This document shows, piece after piece, positions 9,412 to 18,632 of a stretch of 57,260 bases of DNA. The stretch spans positions 1 to 57,260 of the forward strand of contig NZUK01000034.1 in the NCBI GenBank assembly GCA_002701365.1, in the 5' to 3' direction. The translations under genes were made by a program, and so were the position numbers. Below the pieces are notes generated by a model that worked only from the letters and a program-made list of their open reading frames with translations, had not been told where the DNA came from and made no database searches. Position 1 is the stretch's first letter. Every line of letters begins with the position of its first letter. Source of the DNA: Flavobacteriales bacterium. Its GTDB lineage: Bacteria > Bacteroidota > Bacteroidia > Flavobacteriales > TMED113.

Positions 9412-11172
9412 ATGAAAAATAATACCTTTTTAATTGTGTCAATTTATTTACTGTTCTCAAGTTTTACCTTTTCACAAAAACTATTTGATCAGTATGATAT
9501 GAAAATAGAAGATTATAACAGAATAATTATTGCAGATAATCAAATTAATATCAATAATTTGATAGAAACTAATTTGTTTTTAGATTTAAACCACAGCTTA
9601 TTAGATAGGGTGCTAAATAATAATATTGATAACATAGAGATTGAAATTCCATTTTTCAATAAACAGATTCTTCAGCTTAACCTAAGTAGGTTTAATGTCT
9701 ATCAAGATTTAATTGAGATTAAGCGTCAAACTTCTCAAGGTGAACAGATAGAACGGCTACAGCCGCATATCAAAACTTATAAAATTCAGTTAAATGAACT
9801 AGGGATGAACGGGACTTTCATTTTTTCTAAAAAAGGTGTGAAAGCAATAATTTTTTGTGATAATAAAACTTATCAATTAATGAAATTATTTAAAGATAAA
9901 GAATCCCAAATATATTTCATGGCAGATGTTCAAGATAGTCCAATTCCATTTGATTTTCAATGTGGTAACAGTTTATTGTCCCAGTTACCTGAAAATATTG
10001 ACAACAATAATTTGAGGACAGGTAATTTATCAGGCTGTGTTGAAATAGCAATGGAAATAGATTATTTTACTTTTCAATCATTTGACAACTATCAAGATGC
10101 TATAGAGTGGGCTTTAGAAATTATTTCAGTTGCAAGTAATTTTTATTTTGCAGAAATAGGCATAGAGTTAAAGTCTAATTTTGCACAAATATGGGAAATT
10201 GAAGATCCTTATAATAGCTTTGTTGAAGATCCTAATAACATGTTATTTGCTATTCGAAATCATTGGAATGATCAAGATGCACTAGTAAATGTCAATAGAC
10301 ATATTGTACATCTTTTTTCAAGAAGAGGCAATACTGGTACAGGTGGCATTGCTTTTCTGAATGGGATTGGCAGTACATGGAATGGCTATGGTTTTAGCAG
10401 TAGCTTAACTGACACAGAAGATTATGTAGACCTTCCTGTTCCCTATTTCTTTTGGAATATATATTGTTTAATGCATGAACTTGGTCATAATTTTGGAGCA
10501 AAACATACGCAATGGTGTGGTTGGCCAGAAGGACCACTTGATAACTGTGTTAATATTGAAGAAGTTTTACCGGGAGAGTGTGCCTCATATTCAAATAATC
10601 CATCTCCTGAAATTGGGACTATCATGAGCTATTGTCATATGTGGCCAGCCCAATCCGGGGGAGGAATTATAATGAAATTTCATGAGACAGTTAAGGATGT
10701 ACTATTTGCTTATATTGGCTTGCAGAATTTAGATAATTGTGAAGAAGAATTAATAGTTGAGGGATGTTTAGACGAATTTGCATGCAATTATAGTTTGGAG
10801 GCTAATACAGAAGACGATAGCTGTATTTATCCAGAATTATTTTATGATTGTTTTGGAAATTGTTTAAATGATGAAAACGAGAATTTAGTTTGCGATGAAA
10901 ACGAGAATCTTTCACTTGGCTCAATTACAGTAAATTCTAATACAGTATTTTATCCAAATCCGGCAACAAATTACATTAGTTTAAAATCAGATAACCTTTC
11001 TAGAGACGTAAAATCTGTGCATATTGTTAATACATTAGGGCAAATAGTTTTTTTAAAATCTAATGTAATGCCTCAAGAAAAAATAGATATTTCATCAATG
11101 GCATCGGGGATTTATATAGCATATTTAATGGATAACAAAAAAATTATAAAAGAAAGTATTATTATTCAATAA
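9412..11172 (+). CDS. secreted reprolysin-like zinc metalloprotease with T9SS tail
   Basis: The 586-residue protein is read from the ATG at 9412, because MKNNTFLIVSIYLLFSSFTFS-Q is a clean signal peptide. An upstream in-frame TTG at 9340 would add 24 residues in front of it. The zinc site HELGHNFGAKH (about 358-368) with a downstream Met-turn (GTIMSYCHMW) marks an M12B/reprolysin-type metzincin. After the protease comes a Cys-rich module (GCLDEFACNYSLEANTEDD...YDCFGNCL), then a type A T9SS sorting domain (FYPNPATNYISL ... GIYIAYLMDN). The protein is therefore expected to be exported and anchored or released at the cell surface. The N-terminal roughly 200 residues may be a prodomain. Confidence 0.85.
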   Translation: MKNNTFLIVSIYLLFSSFTFSQKLFDQYDMKIEDYNRIIIADNQININNLIETNLFLDLNHSLLDRVLNNNIDNIEIEIPFFNKQILQLNLSRFNVYQDLIEIKRQTSQGEQIERLQPHIKTYKIQLNELGMNGTFIFSKKGVKAIIFCDNKTYQLMKLFKDKESQIYFMADVQDSPIPFDFQCGNSLLSQLPENIDNNNLRTGNLSGCVEIAMEIDYFTFQSFDNYQDAIEWALEIISVASNFYFAEIGIELKSNFAQIWEIEDPYNSFVEDPNNMLFAIRNHWNDQDALVNVNRHIVHLFSRRGNTGTGGIAFLNGIGSTWNGYGFSSSLTDTEDYVDLPVPYFFWNIYCLMHELGHNFGAKHTQWCGWPEGPLDNCVNIEEVLPGECASYSNNPSPEIGTIMSYCHMWPAQSGGGIIMKFHETVKDVLFAYIGLQNLDNCEEELIVEGCLDEFACNYSLEANTEDDSCIYPELFYDCFGNCLNDENENLVCDENENLSLGSITVNSNTVFYPNPATNYISLKSDNLSRDVKSVHIVNTLGQIVFLKSNVMPQEKIDISSMASGIYIAYLMDNKKIIKESIIIQ

Positions 11173-11226
11173 ATAATTTTCACAAAAATAATATCTTTAT
11201 GTTAATAATAACTAAAATTACATACT

Positions 11227-11856
11227 ATGGGACTAGTAGGTGGCCTAGCGCCAACATTTCAGGCAGAAGCAATTATTAACGGAGGAGAAAAAGTAGATCA
11301 GTTTTCATTAGATCAGTTTTTAGGTAAAAAGTACGTGATGTTATTTTTTTATCCAAAGGACTTTACATTTGTGTGTCCTTCTGAGCTCCATGCTTTTCAA
11401 GCTAAATTAGCTGATTTTGAACAAAGAGATTGTCAGGTTATAGGTTGTTCAACTGATACAGCTGAAACACATTGGGGGTGGCTGCAATTACCAAAGTCAA
11501 AAGGTGGAATTCAAGGTGTGACCTACCCTCTTATTGCTGACGGCAACAAGTTAATTTCAGATGCATATGATGTTTTAAATGGTGAATATGACTACAATGA
11601 GGAGGGGGAGCTGGTCGCAAGTTCTAATATGATTGCATATAGAGGCTTATTTTTAATTGATAAAGACGGAGTCGTACAACATCAATTAGTTAATAATCTT
11701 CCACTTGGAAGAAATGTAGGTGAGGCAATTAGAATTTTAGATGCACTTCAATTTCATGAAAAAAACGGTGAAGTTTGTCCAGCAAACTGGCAAGTTGGGG
11801 ATCATGGAATGAAGGAATCTCACGAGGGTGTTGCGGATTACCTATCGTCACATTAA
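11227..11856 (+). CDS. 2-Cys peroxiredoxin (AhpC/Prx1 type)
   Basis: This 209-residue thiol peroxidase reduces hydrogen peroxide and organic peroxides. The peroxidatic Cys lies in FTFVCPSEL (about 46-54) and the resolving Cys in GEVCPANW near the C-terminus, so it is a typical 2-Cys enzyme of the AhpC/Prx1 subfamily. The downstream bacilliredoxin gene is a possible redox partner in thiol metabolism, but it is not in the same transcript. The last 9 bp overlap the 3' end of the convergent trpS gene. A weak -7-like box (TATCTTTA at 11192-11199) precedes it. Confidence 0.93.
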   Translation: MGLVGGLAPTFQAEAIINGGEKVDQFSLDQFLGKKYVMLFFYPKDFTFVCPSELHAFQAKLADFEQRDCQVIGCSTDTAETHWGWLQLPKSKGGIQGVTYPLIADGNKLISDAYDVLNGEYDYNEEGELVASSNMIAYRGLFLIDKDGVVQHQLVNNLPLGRNVGEAIRILDALQFHEKNGEVCPANWQVGDHGMKESHEGVADYLSSH

Positions 11857-12813
11857 TCCTATATTTTTTTTAACTTTTTTCATGACAGCACTAGCAATTT
11901 GGTTAGCTTTTTTTGCACCCTTTTCTAATTCTTTTTCAATGACTTCAGGGTTGTCCATAAGCTCTTGAAACTTTAGCCTAGGCAAGTTATATTTAGTTAG
12001 AATTAGATCTAGTAATTCACTTTTTGCGTGGCCATATCCAAATCCTCCATTTCGATATTTTTTTTCTAGATTTTTACAATTTTTTGGATCACCAATAAGT
12101 TTATAAATTTTAACAATATTACAAGTGTCAGGATCTTTTATTTCATCTAAATCCTTGCTGTCAGTATGAATTTTCATTATTTGCTTTTTAAGGATTTTTT
12201 CATTTTCTAGTATATGAATACAGTTATTATAAGATTTGCTCATTTTTTGACCGTCAGTTCCTGGAATTATCATGCAATCTTCTTTTATTTTTGCTTCTGG
12301 AATAACAAATGTTTCACCATATATGTGATTAAAACTTTTTGCAATATCTCGGGTTATTTCTAAATGTTGTAATTGATCTTTCCCTACAGGCACAATGTTA
12401 GCATCATATAGTATTATATCTGCTGCCATTAAAACAGGATATGTAAATAGGCCAGCATTTACATCAGATAATTTATTTGACTTGTCTTTAAAAGAGTGTG
12501 CGTTCGCCAACATGGGAAAAGGCGTGATACAGTTTAGGTACCACATTAATTCTGTTACCTGCGGAACATCAGATTGTTTATATAAGATATTATAGCTTGT
12601 ATCTAGGCCAAAAGCAAGCCAAGTTGCAGCGGTTGCTAGTGTGTTTTCTTGAAGCTTTTTAGGATCTTTAGTCGTTGTAAGCGCATGCAGATCTGCAATA
12701 AAAAATAATGATTCTTTGGTTTTTGACAATTCAATAGCAGGTAAAATTGCTCCTAAAATATTACCTAAGTGAGGTTTCCCAGAACTTTGTATACCTGTTA
12801 AAATTCTTGACAT
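11848..12813 (-). CDS. trpS: tryptophanyl-tRNA synthetase
   Basis: This 321-residue class I synthetase charges tRNA-Trp. The N-terminal SGKPHLGNILGA (about 11-22) is the HIGH-type signature and GQKMSKSYNN (about 195) is the KMSKS loop; the length is normal for bacterial TrpS. The C-terminal helical region (LEKGAKKANQIASAVMKKVKK) is also typical. It is transcribed divergently from the plsC-like gene across 63 bp and converges on the peroxiredoxin gene with a 9 bp overlap. Confidence 0.95.
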   Translation of the reverse strand: MSRILTGIQSSGKPHLGNILGAILPAIELSKTKESLFFIADLHALTTTKDPKKLQENTLATAATWLAFGLDTSYNILYKQSDVPQVTELMWYLNCITPFPMLANAHSFKDKSNKLSDVNAGLFTYPVLMAADIILYDANIVPVGKDQLQHLEITRDIAKSFNHIYGETFVIPEAKIKEDCMIIPGTDGQKMSKSYNNCIHILENEKILKKQIMKIHTDSKDLDEIKDPDTCNIVKIYKLIGDPKNCKNLEKKYRNGGFGYGHAKSELLDLILTKYNLPRLKFQELMDNPEVIEKELEKGAKKANQIASAVMKKVKKNIGLM

Positions 12814-12876
12814 AATCTAAATTTAGATAAAAATAATAAAATAGATTGATTAATATGTTATAACTTTATTTCGATC

Positions 12877-13611
12877 ATGTTTTCAAAAATTGCTTTTATT
12901 TTATGGAGATCTTGGCTGTGGATATCAGTATTGTTTGGATTAATTGCCTTCGCACCCATCGGAGTGTTTCTGGTATCTTTTGAAAGAACATATCCATTGT
13001 TTCACTTATTTTGTAAGTGCTGGTGCCGAATTGTGTTAATTTTAAATGGCTTTTGGTATAATTTAAATTTAACTCATAAAATTGATAATCTCAAAGCATG
13101 TATTATATGTCCAAACCATACATCAAAATTGGATATTATTTTATTATTTGCAGTTTTTCCAAAAACCTTTGTTTTTATTGGGAAAAAAGGTGTTTCAAAA
13201 TTTTCTTTTTTTGAATGGTTTTACAATAAAACTATGATTACATTTGATAGAGAGAGTATAGCATCCTCATTTCAGGCCTACAGGAAGGCTGATAAATTAT
13301 TAAAATCTGGCGTTAGTATTGTTATTTTTCCAGAAGGGAAAGTCCCTGATAGGAGTGTTAGGCTGGAAAAATTTAAATTAGGCGCGTTTAAACTTGCAAT
13401 TCATAATCAAGTTCCAATAATTCCGGTTACTTTTGTTGATAATAAAAATAAATATCCTGAGGATGATTTAAAATTAAAATTAGGTTCCTTAAGAGTATTT
13501 ATACATAAACCAATTAGTACAAATAGACTTAAATCAGAAAGTGCGCATAATTTAAGTGATCAAGTTTTTCGTACTATTGATAATACTTTGGTTAGTTATG
13601 AAAATAGATAA
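12877..13611 (+). CDS. plsC: 1-acyl-sn-glycerol-3-phosphate acyltransferase (PlsC family)
   Basis: This 244-residue membrane-bound acyltransferase has an N-terminal hydrophobic anchor (about 8-33). The catalytic NHTSKLD block (about 80-86, the NHX4D motif) and the acceptor-binding FPEGKVPDRS (about 150) are both clear. The family transfers an acyl chain to lysophosphatidic acid to give phosphatidic acid in phospholipid synthesis; related proteins acylate other lipids, so the exact substrate is inferred. The last 14 bases overlap the gatC start. Confidence 0.85.
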   Translation: MFSKIAFILWRSWLWISVLFGLIAFAPIGVFLVSFERTYPLFHLFCKCWCRIVLILNGFWYNLNLTHKIDNLKACIICPNHTSKLDIILLFAVFPKTFVFIGKKGVSKFSFFEWFYNKTMITFDRESIASSFQAYRKADKLLKSGVSIVIFPEGKVPDRSVRLEKFKLGAFKLAIHNQVPIIPVTFVDNKNKYPEDDLKLKLGSLRVFIHKPISTNRLKSESAHNLSDQVFRTIDNTLVSYENR

Positions 13612-13888
13612 AAATACAATTGATAATCTTTCGAAACTGGCAAGGCTAAAATTTTCAAATGATGAATCAAAAGACATGGTCAATGACCTTCAAAAAATGT
13701 TAAAATTTATTAATAAGTTAAATGAAATTGACACAGAGCAAGTTTCACCATTAAACTATATTCATAATATTTCAAACATCTATAGAGAAGATGAGGTTGA
13801 GAATATTGATGTGAAAAATAAAATAATAAAAAACGCACCTAACCACAATAGTGATTATATTAAGGTTCCAAAAGTTGTTAAAAAATAA
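13598..13888 (+). CDS. gatC: Asp/Glu-tRNA amidotransferase subunit C
   Basis: The 96-residue product starts at ATG 13598 (MKIDKNTIDNLSKLARLKF), the usual GatC N-terminus. An alternative start 14 codons earlier would add a hydrophobic stretch unlike the family. GatC wraps around GatA and GatB and stabilises the amidotransferase that turns Glu-tRNA-Gln (or Asp-tRNA-Asn) into the amidated form. AsnS is encoded elsewhere in this window, so the main need is probably Gln-tRNA formation. No gatA or gatB lies nearby. It overlaps plsC by 14 bp. Confidence 0.88.
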   Translation: MKIDKNTIDNLSKLARLKFSNDESKDMVNDLQKMLKFINKLNEIDTEQVSPLNYIHNISNIYREDEVENIDVKNKIIKNAPNHNSDYIKVPKVVKK

Positions 13889-13894
13889 CTAGGA

Positions 13895-14311
13895 TTAACA
13901 GTATTGATTATACATTGAAATTAGTTTGTCAGCAATAACATGTTTTAGGCTTCCTTCTATTTCGTGTCTTTCCATAAAATATACAAGTTCTCCGTTTTGA
14001 AACAATGCAATTGATGGTGAAGAAGCAGGGTAAGGCATCATGTATTCTCGAGCCTTACTAGTTGCTTCTAGATCTTGCCCAGCGAAAACAGTAGTTGTTC
14101 GCTCAGGTTTTATCTCATTATCCAATGACATAATAAGTCCCGGCCTTGCACTTCCCGCCGCACATCCACAAACGGAGTTTATAAATACTAATAATGTTTT
14201 GGGTTTAGTTTGAAAAACATCATCTACATCCTGCGAAGTTTTTAGCTCTGTAACTCCTGCGGATGTTAGTTCTGCTCTCATTGGAGCACACATTTCTTCT
14301 GGGTATGGCAT
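13895..14311 (-). CDS. bacilliredoxin family protein (BrxA/BrxB, YphP/YqiW)
   Basis: The 138-residue product is read from MPYPEEMCAPMRAELTSAG, the usual N-terminus of the family. A start 14 codons further upstream (14353) would run back into tadA. The thioredoxin-like fold carries the characteristic CGC in NSVCGCAAGSARPG (about 49-62). Family members remove bacillithiol from mixed disulfides; in Bacteroidota the low-molecular-weight thiol partner is less certain. It lies 7 bp downstream of tadA and is probably co-transcribed with it. Confidence 0.87.
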   Translation of the reverse strand: MPYPEEMCAPMRAELTSAGVTELKTSQDVDDVFQTKPKTLLVFINSVCGCAAGSARPGLIMSLDNEIKPERTTTVFAGQDLEATSKAREYMMPYPASSPSIALFQNGELVYFMERHEIEGSLKHVIADKLISMYNQYC

Positions 14312-14318
14312 ATTTTTT

Positions 14319-14765
14319 TTATTTAAATTTACGTTTTTTTTTAAAAAAGTCACTTATTATTTCACCACATTCGTATTCTAAAACACCACTTGTTATTTTA
14401 GTTTTTGGGTGAATGAGTTGGGTCTTTCTTGAAAAGCCCCCTAGCTTTTTATCAGAAGCCCCATAAACTAATCTTCCAATTTGGGACCAATAAAGAGCTC
14501 CTGCACACATAATGCATGGTTCGAGAGTTGAATACATTGTACATTCTGTCAAATATCTTGATCCTAAAAAGCTGCAAGCAGAAGTAATTGCTTGCATTTC
14601 AGCGTGTGCTGTTGGATCACATAAACATATGCACAGGTTATGTGCTTTTGCAATAATTTCTCTATTTTTTATGATGATTGCACCCACAGGCACCTCATCT
14701 TTTTGTCCTCCAACTCTTGCTTCAGACAACGCCTTCCTCATATACATTTCATCTAAATTTATCAT
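14319..14765 (-). CDS. tadA: tRNA(adenine34) deaminase
   Basis: This 148-residue cytidine/deoxycytidylate deaminase-fold enzyme converts A34 to inosine in tRNA-Arg(ACG), enabling wobble decoding. The zinc site is HAEMQAI (about 54-60, His and catalytic Glu) with PCIMCAGAL (about 83-91, two Cys). The C-terminal basic tail (FFKKKRKFK) is typical for tRNA contact. It is divergent from aspS and upstream of the bacilliredoxin gene. Confidence 0.93.
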   Translation of the reverse strand: MINLDEMYMRKALSEARVGGQKDEVPVGAIIIKNREIIAKAHNLCICLCDPTAHAEMQAITSACSFLGSRYLTECTMYSTLEPCIMCAGALYWSQIGRLVYGASDKKLGGFSRKTQLIHPKTKITSGVLEYECGEIISDFFKKKRKFK

Positions 14766-14839
14766 GCCTTAAATTTAACTCAAAATACGTAGAGTTAAAA
14801 ACGCATTTTTGTAATTTTATAAATCTAAAGATGTAATTT

Positions 14840-16582
14840 ATGTATAGAACAGCAAATAATGGAGAACTTAGGAAACAGGATGTGGGTAGAAAAGTAACCC
14901 TATGCGGGTGGGTTCAAAAATCTCGTGATTTGGGAGGCATGACCTTTATTGACTTAAGAGACCGATACGGTATCACACAATTAGTTTTTAGTATGGAAAC
15001 AAACTCTGATTTATGTGGGAATGCTCGGATATTGGGTAGGGAATATGTTATTAAAATTACAGGACTAGTTATAGAAAGATCAGCAATTAATAAAGACCTT
15101 TCAACAGGTGAAATAGAAATTAAGGTAGATGAATTAGTTGTCATAAATTCTTCTAAGTTACCACCATTTACAATAGAGGATGAAACGGATGGTGGAGATG
15201 AATTAAGAATGAAATATAGATATTTAGATATTAGAAGAAATCCCATTAAAAATAATATTTTATTAAGAGCAAAAGTATCTATTGAGACAAGAAAGTATCT
15301 TGATGCACAGGGATTCTGTGAGGTTGAAACACCATTTTTAATTAAATCTACTCCAGAGGGAGCGCGTGATTTTATCGTTCCTAGCAGAATGAATCAAAAT
15401 CAGTTTTATGCCTTACCTCAATCCCCTCAAACATTTAAACAATTATTAATGGTTGCAGGGATAGATAAGTATTATCAAATCGTAAAATGTTTTAGAGACG
15501 AGGACTTAAGAGCTGATAGACAGCCAGAATTTACTCAAATTGATTGTGAGATGGCGTTTGTTACTCAGGAAGATATTTTAAATATGTTTGAAGGTTTAAC
15601 AAAACATTTGATTTCTAATATTAAGAACATAGAACTACCAGATTTCCCAAGAATTACTTATGATGAGGCTATGCAAACGTATGGGTCCGACAAACCAGAC
15701 ATAAGATTTGATATGAGATTTATCGAATTAACCGATTTGTGTAAAAACAACAATTTTGTTGTCTTTGATAATTCAGAAATTATAATTGGTATTAATGTTA
15801 AAGGCGGAGCGGAATTTTCTAGAAAACAAATAGACAAATTGATAGACTTTGTTAAAACACCTCAAATAGGAGCATCAGGATTAGTATACTGTAAGCACAA
15901 TGAAGGCGAAACATTTAAATCGTCTGTAGATAAATTTTTTTCTCAGGAGGACTTACTGCAATGGTCTAATAGATTTGCATCTTCAGAAGGAGATTTGATT
16001 TTAATAATGTCTGGAGAAATACATAGTACAAGAAAATCACTTTCCGCTTTAAGACTGCATTTGGCTGAACAATTAGGCTTACGTGATCCTAATGTTTTTG
16101 CTCCTTTATGGGTTTTAGATTTTCCTTTGTTGGAATGGGATGATGATACTCAAAGATATCATGCAATGCACCACCCATTTACTTCTCCAAAGCCACAAGA
16201 TATACACAAACTAGAAAGTGACCCAGGCTCTGTAAGAGCAAATGCGTATGATCTAGTAATTAACGGAAATGAAATAGGCGGAGGCAGTATTAGAATACAT
16301 GATAAAAAATTACAAAGCTTAATGTTTAAACATCTTGGTTTTTCTGATGAAGAAGCAAATGATCAATTTGGTTTTTTGATGGATGCTTTTGAATACGGGG
16401 CCCCACCACATGGAGGTGTAGCTTTTGGATTTGATAGATTATGCGCTATAATTGGCGGCTTTGAAGGTATAAAAGACTTTATTGCTTTTCCAAAAAACAA
16501 CTCGGGGAGAGATGTCATGCTTGACGCCCCCTCAAATATAGATCAAGATCAACTCGATGAGTTGGGTCTAAGTCTTAAATGA
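14840..16582 (+). CDS. aspS: aspartyl-tRNA synthetase
   Basis: This 580-residue class II synthetase has an N-terminal OB-fold anticodon domain ([20 protein letters not shown]). The catalytic core includes motif 2 ([24 protein letters not shown]) and motif 3 (GVAFGFDRL), with the bacterial GAD insertion domain between. Length and layout match bacterial AspRS. Because AsnS is also encoded here, AspRS is expected to be discriminating for tRNA-Asp, which is inference. The DUF554 gene begins 7 bp after its stop. Confidence 0.96.
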   Translation: MYRTANNGELRKQDVGRKVTLCGWVQKSRDLGGMTFIDLRDRYGITQLVFSMETNSDLCGNARILGREYVIKITGLVIERSAINKDLSTGEIEIKVDELVVINSSKLPPFTIEDETDGGDELRMKYRYLDIRRNPIKNNILLRAKVSIETRKYLDAQGFCEVETPFLIKSTPEGARDFIVPSRMNQNQFYALPQSPQTFKQLLMVAGIDKYYQIVKCFRDEDLRADRQPEFTQIDCEMAFVTQEDILNMFEGLTKHLISNIKNIELPDFPRITYDEAMQTYGSDKPDIRFDMRFIELTDLCKNNNFVVFDNSEIIIGINVKGGAEFSRKQIDKLIDFVKTPQIGASGLVYCKHNEGETFKSSVDKFFSQEDLLQWSNRFASSEGDLILIMSGEIHSTRKSLSALRLHLAEQLGLRDPNVFAPLWVLDFPLLEWDDDTQRYHAMHHPFTSPKPQDIHKLESDPGSVRANAYDLVINGNEIGGGSIRIHDKKLQSLMFKHLGFSDEEANDQFGFLMDAFEYGAPPHGGVAFGFDRLCAIIGGFEGIKDFIAFPKNNSGRDVMLDAPSNIDQDQLDELGLSLK

Positions 16583-16589
16583 ATTAATT

Positions 16590-17282
16590 ATGATATTACC
16601 ATTAGGGACATTAATAAATGTAGTGTTGGTTATTTTAGGATCTATTATTGGGATTTTTTTTAAAAAAATTATTAACCCAGAGATTAACAAAAAAATCTTT
16701 TTTGCTTTAGGACTTTTCACCATTGTGTTAGGAATGAGTATGGCAATAAAAACTACAAATTTCATTTTAATGCTTAGTTCAGTACTCCTAGGAACTATAA
16801 TAGGAGAGTACTATGATTGGGACACTTTAATAAACAGAAAAATAGACAATTTAAAAAATAAGCTAAAGATAAAAGACCAAAATTTTACAGATGGTTTTTT
16901 AACAGCTTTTTTACTTTATTGTATTGGTTCAATGACAATTGTAGGCGCTATCGAGGAGGGATTGGGACAAGTGCCAAGTATTTTGTATACAAAAAGTATT
17001 ATGGACGGCATTAGTTCAATTTTTTTAGCATCTACATTTGGTATTGGTGTATTGTTTTCAGTGATCCCCATGTTTATTTTTCAGACGGGAATAACATTAT
17101 TTGCATATTATTTTCAGGACTATTTTTCATTAGAATTAATAGAACAGATAAGTTCTCTAGGCGGTATTTTAATTTTAGCAATAGGATTAAAAATTTTGGG
17201 TTACAAATATATAAATCCAACAAATATGTTACCCTCTCTAATTGTAGTCATTGTACTACAATTATTAATTTCAAACTTCTAA
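16590..17282 (+). CDS. DUF554 family membrane protein
   Basis: This 230-residue protein has about seven hydrophobic segments beginning MILPLGTLINVVLVILGSI. The glycine-rich LLGTIIGEYYDWD and the segment IGSMTIVGAIEEGLG followed by YTKSIMDGISSIFLA are hallmarks of the DUF554 (YdfK/YqgA-like) family. The family is a putative transporter of unknown substrate in the inner membrane. It follows aspS by 7 bp and overlaps the convergent antiporter gene by 12 bp. Confidence 0.85.
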   Translation: MILPLGTLINVVLVILGSIIGIFFKKIINPEINKKIFFALGLFTIVLGMSMAIKTTNFILMLSSVLLGTIIGEYYDWDTLINRKIDNLKNKLKIKDQNFTDGFLTAFLLYCIGSMTIVGAIEEGLGQVPSILYTKSIMDGISSIFLASTFGIGVLFSVIPMFIFQTGITLFAYYFQDYFSLELIEQISSLGGILILAIGLKILGYKYINPTNMLPSLIVVIVLQLLISNF

Positions 17283-18626
17283 ATCTTCATCTTTGTGATC
17301 TTGAGGGAATTTGTTCTCAAATTCTTCAGCATTTGAAGAATCGGTATAATTTATTTCCATTTCTTCGAGAGAATCATCTTCATCTGTCTCATTTGCTAAA
17401 TCAAGGTGTTCTAGCTTTTTGAAACCAATTAATGCATTACTCATCGTTAAGGTACTACCAAGAATTATACATAAAAATACTCCCGGTATGATATTTTCCC
17501 GGATGTTAGTTAATTCTGCATTTCCTTCTAACAATGTTTCAGGGATAGAGAAAAATAATAAAATAGTAATTAAGCCTCTTGGAGCTAAAAAAACTTCTGG
17601 CCATGTTGATGTTCTTAAAGTTGGTAAAAGAATTATGAATCGAATAAGATATATGGCTACTAATAACGATAAACTAATAAAAATGATTGGAACAATAAAC
17701 TCTGGATCAATTATTTTTTCAAGCGCTACATAATAACCAAATACAATAAAGAAAAAAGTTCTAACTACAAATGCACTTTCTTGAATTATAATTTTAAATC
17801 CATCTTGTATATTATTAACACTTTCATGATTAATAAATTTAGACAAGGCACCTTTAAAAACGGCTTCATAGTTATTTAGGATTAGACCAAAAATTAAAAC
17901 AATTAAAAGAGCAGATAGTTTAAGAGCATGTCCAATAGAATATAAAAGCATTAAAATTGCAAAAAGTAAAAATAGTTTTGTTGTGCTTTTAATTTTTTGA
18001 AAAACATAAATTAGTACAATACTAATGCCAATAGAAAAGATAATTGATAATCCTAGTTCACCAATAACCTTAGACGAGCTTATATTTCCATGTGCAAATA
18101 CACCAATAAGTATTTCAAACATTAATAAACCTAGAACATCAGAAAAAGTACTCTCGTAGATTAAAAAAGATTTTTTATCTTCTGGAAATGTATGTGTGCT
18201 AGGAATAATTATAGCACTGCTTAATATTGCTAGCGGGGTTGCAAAAAATAAACCAGCTAAAAAATTCAAGTCTTTAAACCAGTATTGAAGAATATATGCA
18301 CCCACTACAGCTGTGCAAATTAGTCCCAGAGATCCAGAAATGAATGCTTTTATCGATGAAAAAATCATATTTTTATTAAACTTCAAATCAAGAGCAGCTT
18401 CTAGTAAAATTAAAATTAAACCACCCGTTCCCAGAATTTTCAATAGTGGCTTTTGGATAGATTTATCTATTATTTCAAAATTAAACCAAACTTGATCGAG
18501 CTGTAATAACATACCAAATAGTATTAAGATTAAAACAGAAGGGACTCCAGTTTTATCAGAAAAAATATTTAGAAAATGTGAAATAATAATAATGGTTGCT
18601 AATGCTGCTATTATAATATATATCAT
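17271..18626 (-). CDS. CPA1-family cation:proton antiporter
   Basis: This 451-residue protein has 11-13 predicted membrane helices of the Na+/H+ exchanger (NhaP/KefB-like) fold, starting MIYIIIAALATIIIISHFL. The helix containing ESTFSDVLGLLMFEILIG holds the acidic residues expected for ion binding. The last roughly 40 residues are a strongly acidic cytoplasmic tail (DEDDSLEEME...DHKDEDLEV), without a TrkA-type nucleotide-binding domain. It begins 6 bp after the HPPD stop on the same strand, so it is probably the third gene of the tyrosine-degradation transcript. Ion specificity is unknown. Confidence 0.8.
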   Translation of the reverse strand: MIYIIIAALATIIIISHFLNIFSDKTGVPSVLILILFGMLLQLDQVWFNFEIIDKSIQKPLLKILGTGGLILILLEAALDLKFNKNMIFSSIKAFISGSLGLICTAVVGAYILQYWFKDLNFLAGLFFATPLAILSSAIIIPSTHTFPEDKKSFLIYESTFSDVLGLLMFEILIGVFAHGNISSSKVIGELGLSIIFSIGISIVLIYVFQKIKSTTKLFLLFAILMLLYSIGHALKLSALLIVLIFGLILNNYEAVFKGALSKFINHESVNNIQDGFKIIIQESAFVVRTFFFIVFGYYVALEKIIDPEFIVPIIFISLSLLVAIYLIRFIILLPTLRTSTWPEVFLAPRGLITILLFFSIPETLLEGNAELTNIRENIIPGVFLCIILGSTLTMSNALIGFKKLEHLDLANETDEDDSLEEMEINYTDSSNAEEFENKFPQDHKDEDLEV

Positions 18627-18632
18627 ATAACT

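Noticed and set aside
13556-13597. Earlier start for gatC giving a hydrophobic N-terminus (MIKFFVLLIILWLV)
   Set aside because: These residues are a frame-shifted reading of the plsC end; GatC family proteins begin at the MKIDKNTIDNL position.
14312-14353. Earlier start for the bacilliredoxin gene
   Set aside because: It overlaps the basic end of tadA, and the family N-terminus matches MPYPEE at 14311.
14512-14772. 86-codon plus-strand frame opposite tadA
   Set aside because: It is entirely antisense to a well-supported enzyme gene, with no start context or recognisable protein.
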